From contig CACBXW010000004.1 in assembly GCA_902543295.1 (NCBI GenBank), forward strand, positions 1 to 64,000: a stretch of 64,000 nt of DNA. The letters run 5' to 3'. Position 1 is the stretch's first letter. Each line of letters begins with the position of its first letter. Shown here one piece after another: positions 8,787 through 17,827 of this stretch. Made by a program: the position numbers and the translations under genes. A model generated the notes under the pieces. That model was given only the letters and a program-made list of their open reading frames with translations, did no database searches and had not been told where the DNA came from. This DNA comes from an uncultured Pelagibacteraceae bacterium. Lineage in GTDB: Bacteria > Pseudomonadota > Alphaproteobacteria > Pelagibacterales > Pelagibacteraceae.

Positions 8787-9806
8787 ATGAAAGATATTGC
8801 AATTGTTGATCCATATCCAAGAACTATGGAGCTTATTTTTTCAAAACCAAAATTAAATGAGTTAAAAAATAAATTTAAACTTATTTTTGCACCAAAAATA
8901 AATAAACAGAAATTTTATATTAATAATATTCATAAAGCGAAATTTATAATTGGACAGCCTGATCTTCCTAAATTTTTATTAATAAAAGCAAAAAAGTTGA
9001 AAGCAGTAATAAATGTCGAAAGCAACTTTTTAGATAATATGGATTATAATTATTGCTTTGATAAAGGTATTCACGTTATTGCAACTTCACCTGTTTTCTC
9101 AAAACCAGTTGCAGAGATTGCACTTGGATTTACACTCTCTCTTCTTAGAAATATTCATGGAGCAAATCAGGATTTCATTAATAAAAAGGAAAAGTATGGA
9201 TTAGATGGAAATCTTAAGGCTTCATTGTTATCAGAAAAAAAAATTGGATTATTGGGATTTGGAGATTTAGGGAGAGCTTTGGTTCCATTATTGAAACCAT
9301 TTTCGAGTAAAATAAATATCTATGATCCTTGGATACCAAACAAAAAAATAATTAATCAAGGATATAAACCAATTACTTTAAAAAAAATGTTTAAAGAATG
9401 TGAAGTTATTTATGTACTTGCTGCAATTACTACAAAAAACAAAGGACTGATTGATAAAAAATTACTCAATCTTATGAAATCAAACTCACTTTTTATACTA
9501 ATGAGTAGAGCTGCAGTCGTTAATTTTAAAGATTTAAAAAATAGACTTAAAAAAGGTGATATTTATGCAGCACTTGACGTTTTTCCCGAAGAACCAGTTA
9601 AAAAAAATGACCCAATAAGAAAATTAAAAAATGTTTTATTCTCAGCACATAGAGCGGGTGCTTTAGACGAGGCATTCAAGGAAATGGGCAATATTGTTTT
9701 TGAAGACATGAAATTAATTTCAAAAAATCTTAATCCAAGATTTTGTAAAAAAGCTCTAAGAAAAACTGTTCATCTTTTGAGGTCAAAACCTGTTGCAATT
9801 AATTAA
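8787..9806 (+). CDS. D-isomer-specific 2-hydroxyacid dehydrogenase family protein
   Basis: 339 residues. The NAD-binding motif is GLLGFGDLG, with an acidic residue (NIYDPW) ending the next strand. The usual catalytic Arg lies in MSRAAVVN, Glu in DVFPEEP and His in FSAHRAG. The N-terminal half is poorly conserved compared with phosphoglycerate dehydrogenases. It is last in the iolD-mocA run and 22 bases before the ABC ATPase. It may reduce or oxidise an inositol-derived hydroxyacid; no substrate is recognisable. Confidence 0.78.
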   Translation: MKDIAIVDPYPRTMELIFSKPKLNELKNKFKLIFAPKINKQKFYINNIHKAKFIIGQPDLPKFLLIKAKKLKAVINVESNFLDNMDYNYCFDKGIHVIATSPVFSKPVAEIALGFTLSLLRNIHGANQDFINKKEKYGLDGNLKASLLSEKKIGLLGFGDLGRALVPLLKPFSSKINIYDPWIPNKKIINQGYKPITLKKMFKECEVIYVLAAITTKNKGLIDKKLLNLMKSNSLFILMSRAAVVNFKDLKNRLKKGDIYAALDVFPEEPVKKNDPIRKLKNVLFSAHRAGALDEAFKEMGNIVFEDMKLISKNLNPRFCKKALRKTVHLLRSKPVAIN

Positions 9807-9828
9807 TTTTTTTTTTAATTTAAATTAA

Positions 9829-10578
9829 ATGACTTCAACAAATAAATTGCTCTTAGAAGCTAAAGGTATCACAAAGTATTTTGGAACAATAACTGCTTTA
9901 GAAAATGTAAATTTAAAAGTGCACGAAGGTGAATGTTTAGGTGTAGTGGGAGATAATGGTGCAGGCAAATCTACACTAATGAAAGTTTTATCTGGTTTAT
10001 ACAAACCAAGTGCAGGTGCTTTATTTTTTGAGGGCAAAGAACATGTGTTAGATAGCCCAAAAGACTCTCAAAATTTAGGCTTAGAAATGGTTTATCAAGA
10101 TCTTGCATTGGCAGGTAATTTACCCATTGGAGAAAATATATTCTTAGGAAGAGAGCCTACAAAAAATATTGGCTTCTTAAAATTTCTAGATTTTAAAAAA
10201 ATTCAAGAAATGACAAGCGCACACTTAGAGAAACTAAAAATAAATGTTAAAAGTGCTGATCAGAAAGTAGAGGAATTATCTGGAGGACAAAGACAAGCGG
10301 TTGCAATAGCTAGGTCAACAGCATTTAATGCTAAAGTTGTTATAATGGATGAACCAACTGCTGCTTTAGCAATAAAAGAAGTTGGAAAAGTATTAGACTT
10401 AATTAACAAATTAAAAAGTACTGGCGTAGGTGTTATAGTAATAAGTCATAGAATGGATGATATTTTTACTGTTTGCGACCGAGTAATGGCACTTTTTCAA
10501 GGAACAAACTTTGCTGAGTCTCAATTAGATAAAACTTCAAGAGATGAAGTCATTGGTTGGATTATGGGAAAAAAATAA
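9829..10578 (+). CDS. sugar ABC transporter ATP-binding protein, single-domain (FrcA-like)
   Basis: 249 residues. Walker A GDNGAGKST, signature LSGGQRQ, Walker B VVIMDEPTAA and the H-loop ISHRMDD are all intact. Most CUT2 sugar ATPases (RbsA, IatA) have two fused domains and about 500 residues. This one has a single domain, as in the rhizobial fructose system FrcA. It is followed 1 base later by the permease and then by a periplasmic binding protein. The context of iolD upstream and FucU plus ribokinase-like genes downstream allows inositol, a pentose or a deoxyhexose as substrate. Confidence 0.87.
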   Translation: MTSTNKLLLEAKGITKYFGTITALENVNLKVHEGECLGVVGDNGAGKSTLMKVLSGLYKPSAGALFFEGKEHVLDSPKDSQNLGLEMVYQDLALAGNLPIGENIFLGREPTKNIGFLKFLDFKKIQEMTSAHLEKLKINVKSADQKVEELSGGQRQAVAIARSTAFNAKVVIMDEPTAALAIKEVGKVLDLINKLKSTGVGVIVISHRMDDIFTVCDRVMALFQGTNFAESQLDKTSRDEVIGWIMGKK

Positions 10579-10579
10579 A

Positions 10580-11593
10580 ATGGACGATAAGGAAAAAAAA
10601 CAAGATAGCTTATACGTAAAACTTATTCCATATTTTGAAAAATACGGGATTTTACTATTATTAGTTATCATGATCTTGGTAATGCATATTTTGCAACCAG
10701 ATGTCTTCTTGTCATGGAGAAATGTAACAAACGTATTCAAACAAATATCTTGGCAATCAATGTTAGCTTTAGGTGTTTTTATGGTGATTGTAACTGCGGG
10801 TATAGATCTATCAGTTGGCTCAATAATGATGCTTTCATTGATGATTTTAGCAATAGTAGCTAAAGCTGGAGCACCTTGGTTTATAGTTGTTCTAGTACCT
10901 TTATTTGCTGGATTTTTATGCGGGTTGATAAATGGTTTGGGGATAACACTTTTAAGAATGCCTCATCCTTTTATAATGACTTTAGGAACTCTTTATATTT
11001 TTAGAGGAACAGGAAACTTAATATCAGGCGGAACACCCATAAGTGGATTTACCGATGAAGTTAGGTACTTAGGTCATGGTAGAATAGATCTTACTTGGTT
11101 AGGATTAGAGAAATCTCAATATCTCCCCGTAAGCTTAGTTTTAATCGCGGTTGTATATTTTGTTTTTTGGGTTTTCTTGAATCATAGTCGAACAGGAAAG
11201 TGGATTTATGCAATTGGTGGAAACCCAAGCGCAGCAAGAGCTTCAGGAATTAATGTTAATAAAATTTTAATAATTGTTTATTCACTTTGTGGATTTTTAT
11301 CAGGTATTGGAGCATTAATTTTAGCAGGAAGAACAGACTCTGGTTATCCTAATGCAGGATTACAATCTGAATTGGATGCTATTGCAGCATGTATAATTGG
11401 TGGAGCTAGTTTCTTTGGTGGTAGAGGAACTGTTCTTGGAGTTTTTGCCGGAGTAATGATTATGGGAATTTTAAGAAATGGACTTAATTTGATGGATGTA
11501 AGTTCTTTCTGGCAACAAGTATTGATTGGCTCGATCATTGTATTAGCAGTTTACGTGGATGTTTTAAGAAGAGATTTCGGCACGAGGAAATAA
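10580..11593 (+). CDS. sugar ABC transporter permease, CUT2 type
   Basis: 337 residues from the ATG at 10580. An in-frame ATG at 10544 would overlap the ATPase gene by 35 bases and adds an unlikely leader, so I chose 10580, one base after its stop. There are about eight to ten hydrophobic helices. The segment GIDLSVGSIMMLS and the late GTVLGVFAGVMIMGILRNGL are characteristic of RbsC/FrcC permeases. It forms the membrane channel for the single-domain ATPase upstream and the binding protein at 11701. Confidence 0.87.
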   Translation: MDDKEKKQDSLYVKLIPYFEKYGILLLLVIMILVMHILQPDVFLSWRNVTNVFKQISWQSMLALGVFMVIVTAGIDLSVGSIMMLSLMILAIVAKAGAPWFIVVLVPLFAGFLCGLINGLGITLLRMPHPFIMTLGTLYIFRGTGNLISGGTPISGFTDEVRYLGHGRIDLTWLGLEKSQYLPVSLVLIAVVYFVFWVFLNHSRTGKWIYAIGGNPSAARASGINVNKILIIVYSLCGFLSGIGALILAGRTDSGYPNAGLQSELDAIAACIIGGASFFGGRGTVLGVFAGVMIMGILRNGLNLMDVSSFWQQVLIGSIIVLAVYVDVLRRDFGTRK

Positions 11594-11700
11594 ACACGTC
11601 AAAGTTGAATAGATGCTATCATAAGAGACCCTGTAAACAGTTGAATTTTTTTTAAAAATTTTATTAAATTAAGCTTTAATAATTATTAAAGGGGAAATTT

Positions 11701-12633
11701 ATGAGAGAACTATCAAGAAAAATTGTTGTTTTAGTATCAGCAATTTTTTTATCGATAAGCATGATTTCAGCTTCTTTTGCTGATGGTCATGGTAAAAAAA
11801 TCTTGTTCAGTATTAAAGGTCCTGGGTCTGGAAATCCTTTCTGGGCTTCTGTTACAAAAGGTGCTGAAGAAGAAGCTAAAAAATTAGGTGTTAAGTTAAT
11901 CTTGGTTGCGCCACCTCAAGAAGGTGATGTTCAAGCACAAATTAACCAAGTTGAAGACCAACTTGCTAAAGGTGTTGATGCTTTAGCTCTTGCACCAGGA
12001 GATCCAAATGCATTCGCTCCAATTGTAGATGATGCTATCAAAAGTGGTGTTCCAGTTGTATTCGTAGATACAAAAGGGATCAATGAAGGTGTTACTTTTA
12101 TTGGAACTAACAATATGAATGGAGCAGAATTAGCTGCTAAATTCATTTGTGACAAAACTCCAAAAGGTTCAGATGTTGCAATTTTGACTGGAATAGAGTC
12201 TCAATCAACAGCTTTACTAAGAAGAGACGGTGCAATTAAAGGATTTAAAAATTGCGGTTTAAATATAGTTGCTACTCAAACAGCTGAGTGGGATACTGCA
12301 AAAGGTAGATCAGTTACTGAGTCTATTATTTTGAAAAATCCTAACATCAAAGCAATATTTGCTTCAAATGACAATATGGGCTTAGGTGCTATGCAAGCTC
12401 TTAAAGATGCAGATATGAATGATGTTGTTGTTGTTGGTTTTGATGCAACTCCAGATGCTGCTACAAGTATCTTAAAAGGTGAAATGACTGCAACTATTGC
12501 TCAGTTCTCATATAACATGGGTGCTTACGGTGTTAAATATGCACTTGAGCTAGCTAATGGTGGAAGTATTGATCCAAACATTGATACTGGAACACAACTA
12601 GTAACAAAAGAAAACGCTAACGATTTTAAATAA
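11701..12633 (+). CDS. periplasmic sugar-binding protein, Peripla_BP_4 family
   Basis: 310 residues with a signal peptide (basic start, hydrophobic core, likely cut near SASFA-DGHGK). The mature protein follows the ribose/fructose-binding fold: SGNPFWASVTKGAEEEAKKLG at the N-terminus, DPNAFAPIVDDA and VVGFDATPDAATSILKG near the C-terminus. It binds a sugar or cyclitol in the periplasm for the permease at 10580. A 107-base spacer precedes it, and AAAGGGGAAA serves as ribosome binding site, so it may also have its own promoter. It is followed by a strong intrinsic terminator at 12659. Confidence 0.9.
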   Translation: MRELSRKIVVLVSAIFLSISMISASFADGHGKKILFSIKGPGSGNPFWASVTKGAEEEAKKLGVKLILVAPPQEGDVQAQINQVEDQLAKGVDALALAPGDPNAFAPIVDDAIKSGVPVVFVDTKGINEGVTFIGTNNMNGAELAAKFICDKTPKGSDVAILTGIESQSTALLRRDGAIKGFKNCGLNIVATQTAEWDTAKGRSVTESIILKNPNIKAIFASNDNMGLGAMQALKDADMNDVVVVGFDATPDAATSILKGEMTATIAQFSYNMGAYGVKYALELANGGSIDPNIDTGTQLVTKENANDFK

Positions 12634-12658
12634 TAATTAGTCTATAAGATTTAAAAAA

Positions 12659-12689
12659 GGGTGGAATTTTTATTCCACCCTTTTTTTTT
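12659..12689 (+). terminator. Rho-independent terminator after sugar-binding protein gene
   Basis: The 8-bp stem GGGTGGAA (12659-12666) pairs with TTCCACCC (12673-12680) around a six-base loop and is followed by nine T. A run of A upstream makes it partly symmetric. It lies 25 bases after the binding protein stop and before the FucU-like gene. Confidence 0.85.
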
Positions 12690-12707
12690 ATGTAATATAA
12701 TCTTTTA

Positions 12708-13169
12708 ATGTTAATAAATATTAACCCAGTTTTAAGCCCTGATTTACTTTTTCATTTAAGATCTATGGGTCATGGTGAGAAAATTATTCTTGCTGATGCT
12801 AATTTTCCCGCAAACTCTATGAACAAGAATGTAATACGATTAGATGGGGTAGATATTAAAAGTGCAGCAAATGCAATTTTATCTGTTTTTCCATTAGATA
12901 GTTTTATCGTATCACAAGGGGGCTCACCTGTACTTAGAATGGAAGTAGATGATAAACCAGAGGAACTAACTGAAACTCATAAAGAATTTATTGAAGCAGT
13001 AAAAAATAATTCTGGTCCCCAATGGAAAGTTGGATCAATTTCAAGACAAAATTTTTATGAAGAAGCAAAAAAAGCACATTGTATTGTAACCACTACAGAT
13101 GCTCGACCTTTTGGATGTTTTATTATTACTAAAGGAGTTATTCTTCCTGACGGTAAAGTCTGGTCTTAA
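12708..13169 (+). CDS. fucU: RbsD/FucU family sugar mutarotase
   Basis: 153 residues, close to FucU (about 140-150). The family motif SMGHGEKIILADANFPANS is present, including the His of GHG and the DANFP turn. A later Asp/Arg segment (TTTDARPFGCFIITKG) matches the C-terminal part of FucU. Members interconvert alpha and beta anomers of L-fucose, ribose or related sugars. It lies between a sugar ABC transporter and a PfkB kinase. The length and DANFP motif favour FucU over RbsD, but the sugar is not proven. Confidence 0.82.
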   Translation: MLININPVLSPDLLFHLRSMGHGEKIILADANFPANSMNKNVIRLDGVDIKSAANAILSVFPLDSFIVSQGGSPVLRMEVDDKPEELTETHKEFIEAVKNNSGPQWKVGSISRQNFYEEAKKAHCIVTTTDARPFGCFIITKGVILPDGKVWS

Positions 13170-13173
13170 TTAA

Positions 13174-14088
13174 ATGAAATCTATATGTGTATTTGGAGTA
13201 TTTGTTGCAGACTTATGTTTTATTGGTGAAAAAATTCCTGAAGTGGGGCAAACTATTTTAGGAACAAAACACTTGATAGGACCTGGAGGAAAAGGATCTA
13301 ACCAAGCCATTGCTGCAGCAAGACTTGGCGGAAACATAAGTTTTATTACGAAAATAGGTGATGATAATAATGCTGAAATGGCACTAAATTTATATAAATC
13401 CTCTGGAGTAAACACCGATTATATTATTAAAGACAAAAATCACTCAACTGGTGTTGCTGGCATTATGATTAATGCTAATACAGGTGATAATGCAATAAAC
13501 ATCATACCAGGCGCTGCTGGCACTTTAAGTAGTTCTGATATAGATAATAATTTAAAAGCAATCGAGAATTCAGATATATTCTTAACACAATTAGAAACAC
13601 CATATGATGTTACTAGTTATGCTTTACAAAAAGCTAAAGATACTGGATCAATTACTATTTTAAATCCAGCTCCGGCTTCAAAAATATCTGAGAATGACTT
13701 TAAAAACATAGACTATTTTACACCAAATGAAACTGAGGCTAGTTTTTATTTAGAAAAGAAAATAGAAACAAAATCTGAAATAGAAAATGCAGCTAAAGAA
13801 TTTTTAAAAAAAGGTGTAAAAAATATTCTAATAACCCTTGGTTCTAAAGGAGTTTATTTTTCAAATGGAACCGAAAGCCATTTTGTGGATGCTCATAAAT
13901 TAAATGATGATGTAAAAGATACTACTGGAGCAGGAGATGCATTTAATGGAGCTTTTAGTGTGGCATTAGCTAAATCGTTAAAAATTGTTGATGCATTAGA
14001 ATTTTCTAATAAAGTTGCTGGCATTTCTACAACTAAAGAAGGGGCTGCAAATTCAATGCCAAGTATCAATGAAGTAGAAAATTATTAA
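13174..14088 (+). CDS. ribokinase-like PfkB family carbohydrate kinase
   Basis: 304 residues, standard ribokinase length. Signature 1 is GPGGKGSNQAIAAARLGG (near residues 32-49). The ATP/anion-hole signature is DTTGAGDAFNGAF with the catalytic Asp. It phosphorylates a sugar taken up by the ABC system. It starts 4 bases after the FucU-like gene. It could be ribokinase proper (RbsK), with the mutarotase acting on ribose. The gene ends exactly where the convergent dehydratase ends (14088/14089). Confidence 0.87.
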   Translation: MKSICVFGVFVADLCFIGEKIPEVGQTILGTKHLIGPGGKGSNQAIAAARLGGNISFITKIGDDNNAEMALNLYKSSGVNTDYIIKDKNHSTGVAGIMINANTGDNAINIIPGAAGTLSSSDIDNNLKAIENSDIFLTQLETPYDVTSYALQKAKDTGSITILNPAPASKISENDFKNIDYFTPNETEASFYLEKKIETKSEIENAAKEFLKKGVKNILITLGSKGVYFSNGTESHFVDAHKLNDDVKDTTGAGDAFNGAFSVALAKSLKIVDALEFSNKVAGISTTKEGAANSMPSINEVENY

Positions 14089-15264
14089 TTACTCAATAAT
14101 TTTAAATTCTGATTTATATTTATCTGTAATCTTAAGCCCAAGACCTGGAACATTATCATCTAGATCTATCATTCCATCTATTGGAGCAGGATCACCTTCA
14201 AAAATATAATAAAATAGTTCGTTGCCAATTTCTACATCATGAACTGGAAAAAACTCTGAGATAGGACAATTAAAATTCGACATTGTTAAATGATAGTTAT
14301 GCATTTGACCTGCATGTGGAATTACTGGAACTTGATAAGCCTCTGCAAGAGCATTTATTTTCTGAGCGATTGTAAATCCACCAACTCTATTATTATCATA
14401 TTGAATGTAGCTAACTGCTTTGAGGTCTAACAATTGTTTAAAACCAAATAGATTAAATTCATGTTCTCCCCCAGAAATTGGTATAGCGTTCATATTATTC
14501 AGTTCCGCATACCCATGAATATCATCAGCAATAACAGGTTCTTCTAACCATCTTGGATTAAATTTTACCAATTTAGGTATCATTCTTTTAGAATAATCTA
14601 GGTTCCAACCCATATAACATTCTAACATTAAGTCAGTATCATCCCCGATTACTTCTCTTACAGCTTCTACAAGTTCAATGTTTTTTCTCATACCTTCAGG
14701 ACCATCTTTTGGTCCCCAACCAAATCTCATTTTAAACATTTTAAAACCTTGTTTTTTATACTTTTCAGCTTCATTTTGTAAATCATTGATAGGTTGGCTA
14801 TAAAGTTTTGAAGCATAAACAGGTATCTTTTCTTTTGTTCTACCCCCTAACAATTTAAATACGGGTTTGTTAGTTAACTTTCCTAATATATCCCAAATAG
14901 CAATATCAATTGCAGACATTGCAACCATACCCAAACCTCTTCTTCCCCATGCATGAGTTCTTCTATACATTTTTTCCCAGATGTAAGCGTAATCAAAAGG
15001 ATCTTCCCCTATAACTAATGGTTTAAGATACTCATCAATAGTTTTTTTTACTAACTGCGGTGCAAGAGCTGCATTACCAATTCCAATATGACCATCATCA
15101 GTTTCAATTTCACAAATTAACCATTCATGAAATCTGAAAGAACCCATGGCATCTGATTTTTCATAAAGTAAATCTGATGCATTTGTGCAAAAATTATTTT
15201 GTGGAGGAACTGTTTTACCATTCCATTGATATACTTTTGTTCTTATATCTTTAATTTTAGACAT
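14089..15264 (-). CDS. enolase-superfamily sugar-acid dehydratase, L-rhamnonate dehydratase-like
   Basis: 391 residues. The barrel segments resemble Rhm[49 protein letters not shown] and VIPHAGQ. The metal ligands would be Glu (LMLEC), Glu (WLEE) and Glu (GGEHE), with catalytic His in VIPHAG and its partner Asp in QYDNN. The first ligand is usually Asp, so the Asp-to-Glu change is notable. The predicted reaction dehydrates an aldonate to a 2-keto-3-deoxy acid. It is followed on the same strand by nothing before the convergent kinase, and one boundary upstream is the PdxA homologue. L-fuconate or another acid sugar is possible. Confidence 0.83.
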   Translation of the reverse strand: MSKIKDIRTKVYQWNGKTVPPQNNFCTNASDLLYEKSDAMGSFRFHEWLICEIETDDGHIGIGNAALAPQLVKKTIDEYLKPLVIGEDPFDYAYIWEKMYRRTHAWGRRGLGMVAMSAIDIAIWDILGKLTNKPVFKLLGGRTKEKIPVYASKLYSQPINDLQNEAEKYKKQGFKMFKMRFGWGPKDGPEGMRKNIELVEAVREVIGDDTDLMLECYMGWNLDYSKRMIPKLVKFNPRWLEEPVIADDIHGYAELNNMNAIPISGGEHEFNLFGFKQLLDLKAVSYIQYDNNRVGGFTIAQKINALAEAYQVPVIPHAGQMHNYHLTMSNFNCPISEFFPVHDVEIGNELFYYIFEGDPAPIDGMIDLDDNVPGLGLKITDKYKSEFKIIE

Positions 15265-16257
15265 TTAATTTAAATTTTGAGCCATTCTTAATGCAATTTT
15301 AAACGATTGCAATGTTGGCTCCAAATTTGCCTGATTTTTTCCAGCAATATCAAACGCAGTTCCATGCGCAGGTGTTGTTATTGGAATTGGAAGACCACCT
15401 TGAACTGTTACCCCTCTATCAAATCCAAAAGCCTTTAGTCCAGATTGAAGAGCATCATGATACATTCCAACAATGCAATCATGATTTTTATTTTTAAATG
15501 CTGTAATGAAAGAAGTATCACATGGTAAAGGACCATCAGCATTAATACCGAGTTTTTTTGCCTCTTCTATTGCTGGTATTATCTCATCTTGCTCTTCATT
15601 ACCAAACTCTGCATGAGGGTTTAGAGCTTGAACAGCAACTCTTGGATTTTCTATACCATTTAATTTCATTGCTTCATTAATCAATTTTATAGGCTTCATT
15701 ATTTTATCTTTCTTAATATGTTCTGGAACATCTTTGATAGGTATGTGAGATGTCACTCGAGCAGTCCAAAAATTATCTACTACATTAAATTCACAAAAAA
15801 AACTTTTTACGTTTAACTTATCAGCCATATGATGTAATTCGTCATCAAATTTACATCCACCTAATTTTAAGCTTGTCTTATTAAAAGGACCAAAATTTAT
15901 AGCATCAATTTTTTTCTCTTTCGCAAGTTCTAGTGCTAAATTTAATGCATTTAAAACTGTTTCCCCAGATTCTGCAGAGCACTCTGATAAATTATAATCT
16001 TTGTTGCTACCCTTGGAGATATCTAAAAAATATTTATTTTTTTTTTCAAAATTTATGTCATTAAAATCAGTAACAATTTCTAGGTCCGAATTATTTCCTG
16101 AAATTTTATCTCCAGAATTTAGAATATTTTTTTCACCAATTACAGTAATGTTCGCATTCGATAGTTCGTTTTGGGTCAAAAGTTTTGATATAAGTTCTGG
16201 TCCAATACCCGATGGATCTCCAAGCAATAAAGCAATATTTTTTTTCTTATTTGTCAT
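15265..16257 (-). CDS. PdxA family dehydrogenase (PdxA2-like)
   Basis: 330 residues. LLLGDPSGIGPEL is the N-terminal signature. Metal-binding histidines are in DELHHMA, NPHAEFGNEEQDE and GMYHDALQSGLK, followed by TTPAHGTAFDIAG. PdxA makes the B6 precursor from 4-hydroxythreonine phosphate. PdxA2 paralogues oxidise 4-phospho-D-threonate or erythronate in four-carbon acid-sugar breakdown. The catabolic surroundings, with the dehydratase starting right after it and a tct transporter divergent, favour the second role. The DUF1537 kinase that normally accompanies PdxA2 is not in this window. Confidence 0.82.
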   Translation of the reverse strand: MTNKKKNIALLLGDPSGIGPELISKLLTQNELSNANITVIGEKNILNSGDKISGNNSDLEIVTDFNDINFEKKNKYFLDISKGSNKDYNLSECSAESGETVLNALNLALELAKEKKIDAINFGPFNKTSLKLGGCKFDDELHHMADKLNVKSFFCEFNVVDNFWTARVTSHIPIKDVPEHIKKDKIMKPIKLINEAMKLNGIENPRVAVQALNPHAEFGNEEQDEIIPAIEEAKKLGINADGPLPCDTSFITAFKNKNHDCIVGMYHDALQSGLKAFGFDRGVTVQGGLPIPITTPAHGTAFDIAGKNQANLEPTLQSFKIALRMAQNLN

Positions 16258-16326
16258 CTTTTTTCTTACTGTTTCTAACAGATTATGATTAAATATTTAA
16301 ATATAAATTAACTTAAGAGGGAAATA

Positions 16327-17301
16327 ATGAAAAAAAGCTTTAAACTATTTTTAGCAGCTGCTTTTTTAGTAACTGAATTTTTCGTTGTAGCACTTCCACT
16401 TATGATTACATCTGCAAAAGCAGATGGTCATCCAATACAAGCAATTACTCATGCTGGTTTTGGTGGTGGAACAGATGTTACTACTAGAATGATGTTATTA
16501 AGAGCAAGAAGAGTTTTAAAACAAGACATGCAATTAGTTAATAAAAAAGGTGGTGGTGGAGCTGCATCTATGGACTATATGATGACACTTCCTGCTGACG
16601 GTAATCACACTTTGACTTGGACTACTGGTCACGCAGTATCAATGGCTTTAGGTAAAACAAAAGTCAAAATAAGTGATATGCAACCGCTAGCTAGAGGAAC
16701 TGATGATCCTCAACTATTTGTTGTTAACTGTAAAAATGACATCAAAGATGCTAAGAAATTTATTAGCACACAAAAATCAAAATCACTAAAATATGGAACA
16801 ACTCACACTGGTGGAATTGATGATGTTAGTGCAATTGCATTTACTAAAAAAGGTGGATTAAAAGATCCGACTATTGTTGCTTACAAAGGTGTTGCGCCAA
16901 TTAAAACTAACCTTATCAAAGGAGATATTGATGTAGGAGTTTTAAATTTAGGTGAGGCCCTAACCGAAATTAATGAAGGCAAACTTTGTGTTTCAGTTGT
17001 ATTAGCAAATAATAGAATGGCTAAAATAGGAGACTCTCCAACAGCAAAAGAATTAGGGATACCTGTTTCTTTATCTACTGTGAGAGGTTTCGTAACTAAA
17101 AAAGGTGCTCCAGCAGACAGAGTTAAACAACTAGAAGCTGGAATGATGAAAGCTATGAGTCACAACTACTATAAAAATTTCCTAACAGAAATTGGTCTTG
17201 ATGAGACTAGTGTTGTAGGCGCAGATGAATGGGGCAAGCAAATGGAAGAAATGCTTGCTGAAATGACAGCTCAACTCAAAGCATTGGGTTACATAAATTA
17301 A
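16327..17301 (+). CDS. tctC: tripartite tricarboxylate transporter substrate-binding protein, TctC
   Basis: 324 residues with a signal peptide cleaved near SAKA-DGHPI. The mature part shows the TctC/Bug fold: GFGGGTDVTTRMML at the ligand loop, VNKKGGGGAA, and GVLNLGEALTEINEGKL. It captures a carboxylate or sugar acid in the periplasm. AAGAGGGAAATA is its ribosome binding site. It is first in tctCBA and is separated from tctB by a terminator-like hairpin (17341-17373). The nearby dehydratase and FAH hydrolase suggest a sugar-acid substrate (inference). Confidence 0.9.
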   Translation: MKKSFKLFLAAAFLVTEFFVVALPLMITSAKADGHPIQAITHAGFGGGTDVTTRMMLLRARRVLKQDMQLVNKKGGGGAASMDYMMTLPADGNHTLTWTTGHAVSMALGKTKVKISDMQPLARGTDDPQLFVVNCKNDIKDAKKFISTQKSKSLKYGTTHTGGIDDVSAIAFTKKGGLKDPTIVAYKGVAPIKTNLIKGDIDVGVLNLGEALTEINEGKLCVSVVLANNRMAKIGDSPTAKELGIPVSLSTVRGFVTKKGAPADRVKQLEAGMMKAMSHNYYKNFLTEIGLDETSVVGADEWGKQMEEMLAEMTAQLKALGYIN

Positions 17302-17319
17302 TAAATTTTGTACATTTAA

Positions 17320-17826
17320 ATGAATGATGTACATAACGAAAAAGGGACAAACAAAAGTTTGTCCCTTTTTTTTAAAAGTTCATTCATTGTATCAGCTGTA
17401 ATAATAGTAATTTCTTCAATTTTATTATACTTTACTTTTACATTTGACATAGTGCCTCCTATATTAAATAGAGGTATACAGCCAGCAACATTTCCAAAGG
17501 CTCTATTAATTTTAATTATTGCCCTAACTTTATTAACTTATTTTATTTCTCTTAAAAAACCCTGGAAAAATGAAAAAAAATTACCTAATTCATTTTATAT
17601 TACTTTGCTTTCATTTGTAGTTTTTATAACTGTTTCAAAATTTTTAGATTTCTTTTTAGGCATAGCATTACTTTCAATCATAGTTTCTTACTTTTGGGGA
17701 GAAAGAAGAGCTACCTATTTAATAATGGTATCAATTATATTTCCTTTAATTGTTTTTGTATTTTTTGAAACAATTTTAGGATTACGATTTCCACCTGGAA
17801 TTATTACAAATCTTTATTACGGATAA
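17320..17826 (+). CDS. tctB: tripartite tricarboxylate transporter small permease, TctB
   Basis: 168 residues with four predicted membrane helices and a loop near residue 50 (NRGIQPATFPKALL) typical of TctB. It pairs with TctA. The only in-frame ATG upstream of the first helix is at 17320. Codons 8-18 form a perfect nine-pair hairpin followed by eight T. No ATG lies between the hairpin and helix 1, so translation must start before or within it. The hairpin probably lowers tctBA expression relative to tctC. Confidence 0.82.
   Translation: MNDVHNEKGTNKSLSLFFKSSFIVSAVIIVISSILLYFTFTFDIVPPILNRGIQPATFPKALLILIIALTLLTYFISLKKPWKNEKKLPNSFYITLLSFVVFITVSKFLDFFLGIALLSIIVSYFWGERRATYLIMVSIIFPLIVFVFFETILGLRFPPGIITNLYYG
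17341..17373 (+). terminator. terminator/attenuator hairpin inside the start of tctB
   Basis: GGGACAAAC (17344-17352) pairs perfectly with GTTTGTCCC (17357-17365) around AAAA, followed by TTTTTTTT (17366-17373). By form it is a complete intrinsic terminator, yet it sits within the first 18 codons of tctB, 40 bases after the tctC stop. Confidence 0.8.
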
Positions 17827-17827
17827 A

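Noticed and set aside
10544..10582. Upstream start for the CUT2 permease
   Set aside because: It overlaps the ATPase gene by 35 bases; the ATG at 10580 follows its stop by one base and gives the usual N-terminus.
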